Positions 20,807 through 23,460 of a stretch of DNA of 23,460 nt are shown one piece after another (the first letter of the stretch is position 1; every line of letters starts with the position of its first letter). Position numbers and translations under genes: made by a program. This stretch comes from a virus, in the IMG/VR virus record IMGVR_UViG_3300042295_001137, positions 1-23,460 of that record. One strand, written 5' to 3'. The notes below the pieces were generated by a model, which saw only the letters and a list, made by a program, of their open reading frames with translations, ran no database searches and was not told where the DNA came from.

Positions 20807-22137
20807 TCACTCCACTCATACTTCCAAAAGCTGCTGGGCTTCCATATGGTAACGGTGACGTAAGACACCTTACCAATACAGACGCAAACTCAGCCACATC
20901 TATATCTTTTGCCACACGTAATCTTTCTGAACGAGATAACATCTTGGCTGAGGTGATCAACCAACTCATCTCTGAGGTCAACAACAAGGAGCAGATCATT
21001 GACCTGCCAATTCCTCGTATCTCACTGTCAGCTTCACAGTCGACAGTGGTGCTGAACTACCGCATACCTTCTGGCTTTGAAGCGAGAGTTTTGAATGGCA
21101 TTGTGGCTTCAACGCCTTCTAACATTGTACGTGTTGAGGTCTTGTGGTCATCCACCTACGGAGCCACCACAGGCACGTCAGTGTCTTCTACCCTGAGTGA
21201 AGTCAGTGGCCAAACAACTTTCTATGGTGAGGGTGAATTCATCATCAAGGTGACCAACATTGGCAGTGCAACCGCTGAGGTCTGTGCTGATGTACAGATC
21301 ACTATGAGACCTGTGGCGGTGGTTCAAGGCTCACTGCTGATTCCTACCACGTCCACAAATGGCGGAGGTTCCTCTGGCTACTCAGGCTCATCTGGCCTAT
21401 CCGGAAATTCTGGCTTCTCCGGCACACGAGGTGCCTCTGGTTTTTCAGGTTACAGTGGCAGCAATGGTGCTGGGAGCCCTGCTTACACCACGGTGACTAC
21501 CAGTTTCACCATGCCAGGTGAAACGAGCAGTGTGACTATTTATGTGGGTGACAACAGTTGGATGACTGTGGGTCAGGTCATCTACATTGCCACTGCTGGT
21601 TATTTTACGGTGGCTTCCAAGACGTCCACCGACCAGATCTCTGCCACAAACCCAAGTGGCTACAGCCAGGCGGGTGGAGGAACAATATCCTCTGGTGCGG
21701 GTGTTTCACCCGGTGGATTAAGAGGACTCAGTGGTGCAGCAGGTGGTTCTGCGTCTATCGCTTCCACGACTGCAACCATCACCACTGCTTACTCTGGTAC
21801 AACCACTTCTCTTTCAGGCAGTTATGCTGCTCTTGTCAATGGTGCTGGTTCTTATACTGTTGGTGTGACCACACTTACGCTGGGTGCTAACACATTCAGG
21901 ATAATCCAGGGCCAATTATTGGTGATGATGAGAACAGGCAATCTGGTGTTGACTCTACCCGCACCCTTTACAACGTCCAACACTTTCGTGACAGTCACAG
22001 TGGATGATGCATTTCAGACGGCTGGTCAGACATCCAAGTTGATTACACCGACTGCGACAGTTCAGATAACCCTGCCTGCTGGTTACACTGCAGATACCCG
22101 TGTGGCCATCTCATACATTGGCATCGTTGTTGCCTAA
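20803..22137 (+). CDS. Collagen-like tail fibre/baseplate appendage protein
   Basis: 444 aa. Residues 1-180 look like a beta-rich attachment domain (IPRISLSASQSTVVLNYRI, GEGEFIIKVTNIGSATAEV). A collagen-like Gly-x-y stretch covers 192-224 (GYSGSSGLSGNSGFSG, then GFSGYSGSNGAG), with a second short one near 304-315 (GGLRGLSGAAGG). Residues 228-300 match a small domain often found beside such repeats in phage fibres: TMPGETSSVTIYVGDNSWMT, AGYFTVASK, SSGAGVSPGG. The C-terminal part ends VAISYIGIVVA and may trimerise or bind the receptor. It probably forms a trimeric appendage for host attachment. Its last 27 nt overlap the convergent 366-aa gene. Confidence 0.82.
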   Translation: MITPLILPKAAGLPYGNGDVRHLTNTDANSATSISFATRNLSERDNILAEVINQLISEVNNKEQIIDLPIPRISLSASQSTVVLNYRIPSGFEARVLNGIVASTPSNIVRVEVLWSSTYGATTGTSVSSTLSEVSGQTTFYGEGEFIIKVTNIGSATAEVCADVQITMRPVAVVQGSLLIPTTSTNGGGSSGYSGSSGLSGNSGFSGTRGASGFSGYSGSNGAGSPAYTTVTTSFTMPGETSSVTIYVGDNSWMTVGQVIYIATAGYFTVASKTSTDQISATNPSGYSQAGGGTISSGAGVSPGGLRGLSGAAGGSASIASTTATITTAYSGTTTSLSGSYAALVNGAGSYTVGVTTLTLGANTFRIIQGQLLVMMRTGNLVLTLPAPFTTSNTFVTVTVDDAFQTAGQTSKLITPTATVQITLPAGYTADTRVAISYIGIVVA

Positions 22138-23211
22138 TTCTTTCTGTACGTGTGAATTGGGGCAATCAGGCCAATACTTCTTAAAGTACTCTTTGATCAG
22201 TGCCCTGTAGGTCGAGTATCTTTGGGTCATCGTCATGTTTGAATTAAGCATGGCGATGACTTTTTCTTTTGGGCCAGATTCGTTGAATCTGGCCCCCATC
22301 CTCTCGACTAGTTGACGTCCCAAGGACCCTCTGTAGATTGACGTTTCATAGGCTTGGTGCTTGCAAGCCCATGTCTTAAACCTAAATAGTCTCTTGAGCT
22401 CCAGGTCAGTCCAGGGATGTTCAATGGCTGACACTATCCAAGAACCAGTCTGATCTTCCAAAGTGCAGGTACATTCGCCTGAGTAACGAATTCCACCACC
22501 AATGGCTGAGTTGTCTATCTTCAGCCTTATCTTTCCCAAAGTAATTTTGCCTGTGGTATCATTTGAAAAGAAGGCCATTGTCAGTGATGCTGTCTGAGCG
22601 GATGGTTCGGTGTAGCTGGGTGTGGTGTATTGAACTAGGCCAGACGTAACAGTTGAAGTGCCTGAGGAGCCATCGGCATTCTTAAACGTGAATGTGGCCG
22701 TTGAGGCCTTAAAACTGTGAGACTGCACACCAGAGTACTGGGCCCCACCAAAATAGTAATAGATGGCGTTCATGCTAACCCAAGCGCTGCCCACATACAC
22801 TTCCCATGTTACAACGGTGGCTTGTGATGCTGTAAACTCACACGTGACAGTAACACTTGGCGGAGTGCCTCCTTCAGGCGCAAAGCTAAAAGCCTCTGTG
22901 TTTAGTTGTTGGGTTATGGTGCCAACTCTTGGCGGACCATACAGTGACAGACTGGCTGGTATACTGTAGATTTGGCCATTAGCCACAATCTGAAGGGTGA
23001 CTGTGCCAACCTTGTTGCCTATGGGAGAATTGGGTGAGTCATCAAAAGGCGTGGAACTATTGTCATAGACTGCCTCATCCACCACTGTAATGTTGCCATG
23101 AGAAACGGGCAAGCTTAAGTTGCGGTGCGCCTCTATGTTGGCCACCAGCAGGTCTACTTGGGCCGTTACAGACGCCAGATCACTGGCGGTTATCAGTTGA
23201 GATGAGTTCAT
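22111..23211 (-). CDS. Probable virion protein with two-part architecture, 366 aa
   Basis: Residues ~80-260 look like tandem Ig-like beta domains (VTLQIVANGQIYSIPASLSL, SVTVTCEFTASQATVVTWEV, AQTASLTMAFFSNDTTGK). The C-terminal ~110 residues differ: helical, basic and aromatic (WTDLELKRLFRFKTWACKH, RYSTYRALIKEYFKKYWPD). The first part suggests a surface structural protein and the second a separate binding or enzymatic domain that I cannot identify. It is coupled to the 83-aa gene by an ATGA and convergent with the fibre gene. A fibre- or baseplate-associated role is plausible from the neighbours. Confidence 0.65.
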   Translation of the reverse strand: MNSSQLITASDLASVTAQVDLLVANIEAHRNLSLPVSHGNITVVDEAVYDNSSTPFDDSPNSPIGNKVGTVTLQIVANGQIYSIPASLSLYGPPRVGTITQQLNTEAFSFAPEGGTPPSVTVTCEFTASQATVVTWEVYVGSAWVSMNAIYYYFGGAQYSGVQSHSFKASTATFTFKNADGSSGTSTVTSGLVQYTTPSYTEPSAQTASLTMAFFSNDTTGKITLGKIRLKIDNSAIGGGIRYSGECTCTLEDQTGSWIVSAIEHPWTDLELKRLFRFKTWACKHQAYETSIYRGSLGRQLVERMGARFNESGPKEKVIAMLNSNMTMTQRYSTYRALIKEYFKKYWPDCPNSHVQKELGNNDANV

Positions 23212-23459
23212 GGCACAATTTGAGCTGGCACATAGTACTTGACACCGCTGACTTGTATTACAACAATTCTAGCACTGCTAGATGGCCAACTTTGGCCCGC
23301 ACTGTCCTTGTATGGGTTGACTGGCGTGGTTATCAGCAGGCCTAGGTGCGTTTGTCCATGGTTCTGCTCAACGTGTTCCTCGAGAGCTGATTGGGCCTGG
23401 GAGGTCCGTTGCTCTAAGGACAGTGTTTCTTCAGATGTTAGTATGCTAGTAGCACTCAT
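23208..23459 (-). CDS. Hypothetical protein, 83 aa, start at the window edge
   Basis: Charged helix at the N-terminus (SLEQRTSQAQSALEEHVEQN), then a beta-rich half (ARIVVIQVSGVKYYVPAQIV), a layout used by small fibre-tip or adaptor proteins. ATG 23459 is the last possible start in the window; because the frame cannot be followed further, the true start may lie outside. It is coupled to the 366-aa gene by an ATGA overlap, so the two probably work together. Function not assigned. Confidence 0.6.
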   Translation of the reverse strand: MSATSILTSEETLSLEQRTSQAQSALEEHVEQNHGQTHLGLLITTPVNPYKDSAGQSWPSSSARIVVIQVSGVKYYVPAQIVP

Positions 23460-23460
23460 C

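Noticed and set aside
21361-21480. Gly/Ser repeat tract as a recombination hotspot or diversity-generating element
   Set aside because: The repeat is explained by a collagen-like protein segment; there is no reverse transcriptase or template repeat nearby in the window.
1-23460. CRISPR arrays, tRNA genes, insertion sequences, integrase or attachment sites
   Set aside because: No regularly spaced repeats, cloverleaf-like segments, transposase or recombinase signatures were seen; the only clear tandem repeat is the 12-bp pair in the portal gene.

Overview
The window is a densely packed piece of a contractile-tailed (myovirus-like) bacteriophage genome, distantly T4-related by gene content. It encodes tail sheath, tail tube, a second tube-like protein, a gp5-type spike without lysozyme, a gp26-type baseplate/hub protein, a gp25-type wedge protein, the portal, a gp47-type nuclease, a 5'-3' exonuclease and a primase. 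There is no integrase, rRNA, tRNA or insertion sequence. The host cannot be read from the window. Nearly all starts lack a Shine-Dalgarno, which fits hosts that rely little on it, but this is only a hint. Genes switch strand often, spacers are tiny and neighbouring genes commonly share an ATGA stop/start.

Layout. 1-2401 (+): end of the tail sheath gene, the tail tube gene and a strong bidirectional terminator. 7021-2414 (-): one tightly overlapping operon of P-loop kinase, thymidylate-synthase-fold pyrimidine hydroxymethylase, NodU/TobZ-type carbamoyltransferase and four small unknown genes. 7046-8835 (+): gp26-like protein with an apparent +1 frameshift extension, then a FEN/RNase H-type exonuclease. 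12485-8832 (-): spike and a run of small virion proteins. 12500-13156 (+): tube-like paralogue. 13347-13153 (-): a 64-aa gene. 13362-15005 (+): primase, tandem GroES-like co-chaperonin, second bidirectional terminator. 17195-15020 (-): Nudix-like protein, gp47-like nuclease and a G+C-richer virion protein behind a hairpin leader. 17220-17787: two convergent small genes. 17827-22137 (+): portal, PKD-gp25 fusion, HU-like protein, collagen-like fibre. 23459-22111 (-): two further genes, probably virion proteins.

The most interesting system is the 7021-3910 cassette. The TS-fold enzyme carries Asp172 where uracil-specific thymidylate synthases have Asn (E. coli N177), a signature of cytosine-specific family members, and it is translationally coupled to a complete carbamoyltransferase. 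The simplest reading is that the phage makes 5-hydroxymethyl-dCMP, the neighbouring kinase may phosphorylate it, and the carbamoyltransferase caps the hydroxymethyl group to give 5-carbamoyloxymethylcytosine in DNA, protecting against host nucleases. The hydroxymethylase has unusual active-site substitutions (Gln63 for the usual Glu, Lys204 for the usual Tyr), so its exact chemistry is open.

Other points worth attention are the frameshift in the gp26-like gene, the double GroES-like protein, the PKD-gp25 fusion, divergent start codons only 14-24 bp apart, and a recurrent CTTA element just ahead of several starts.
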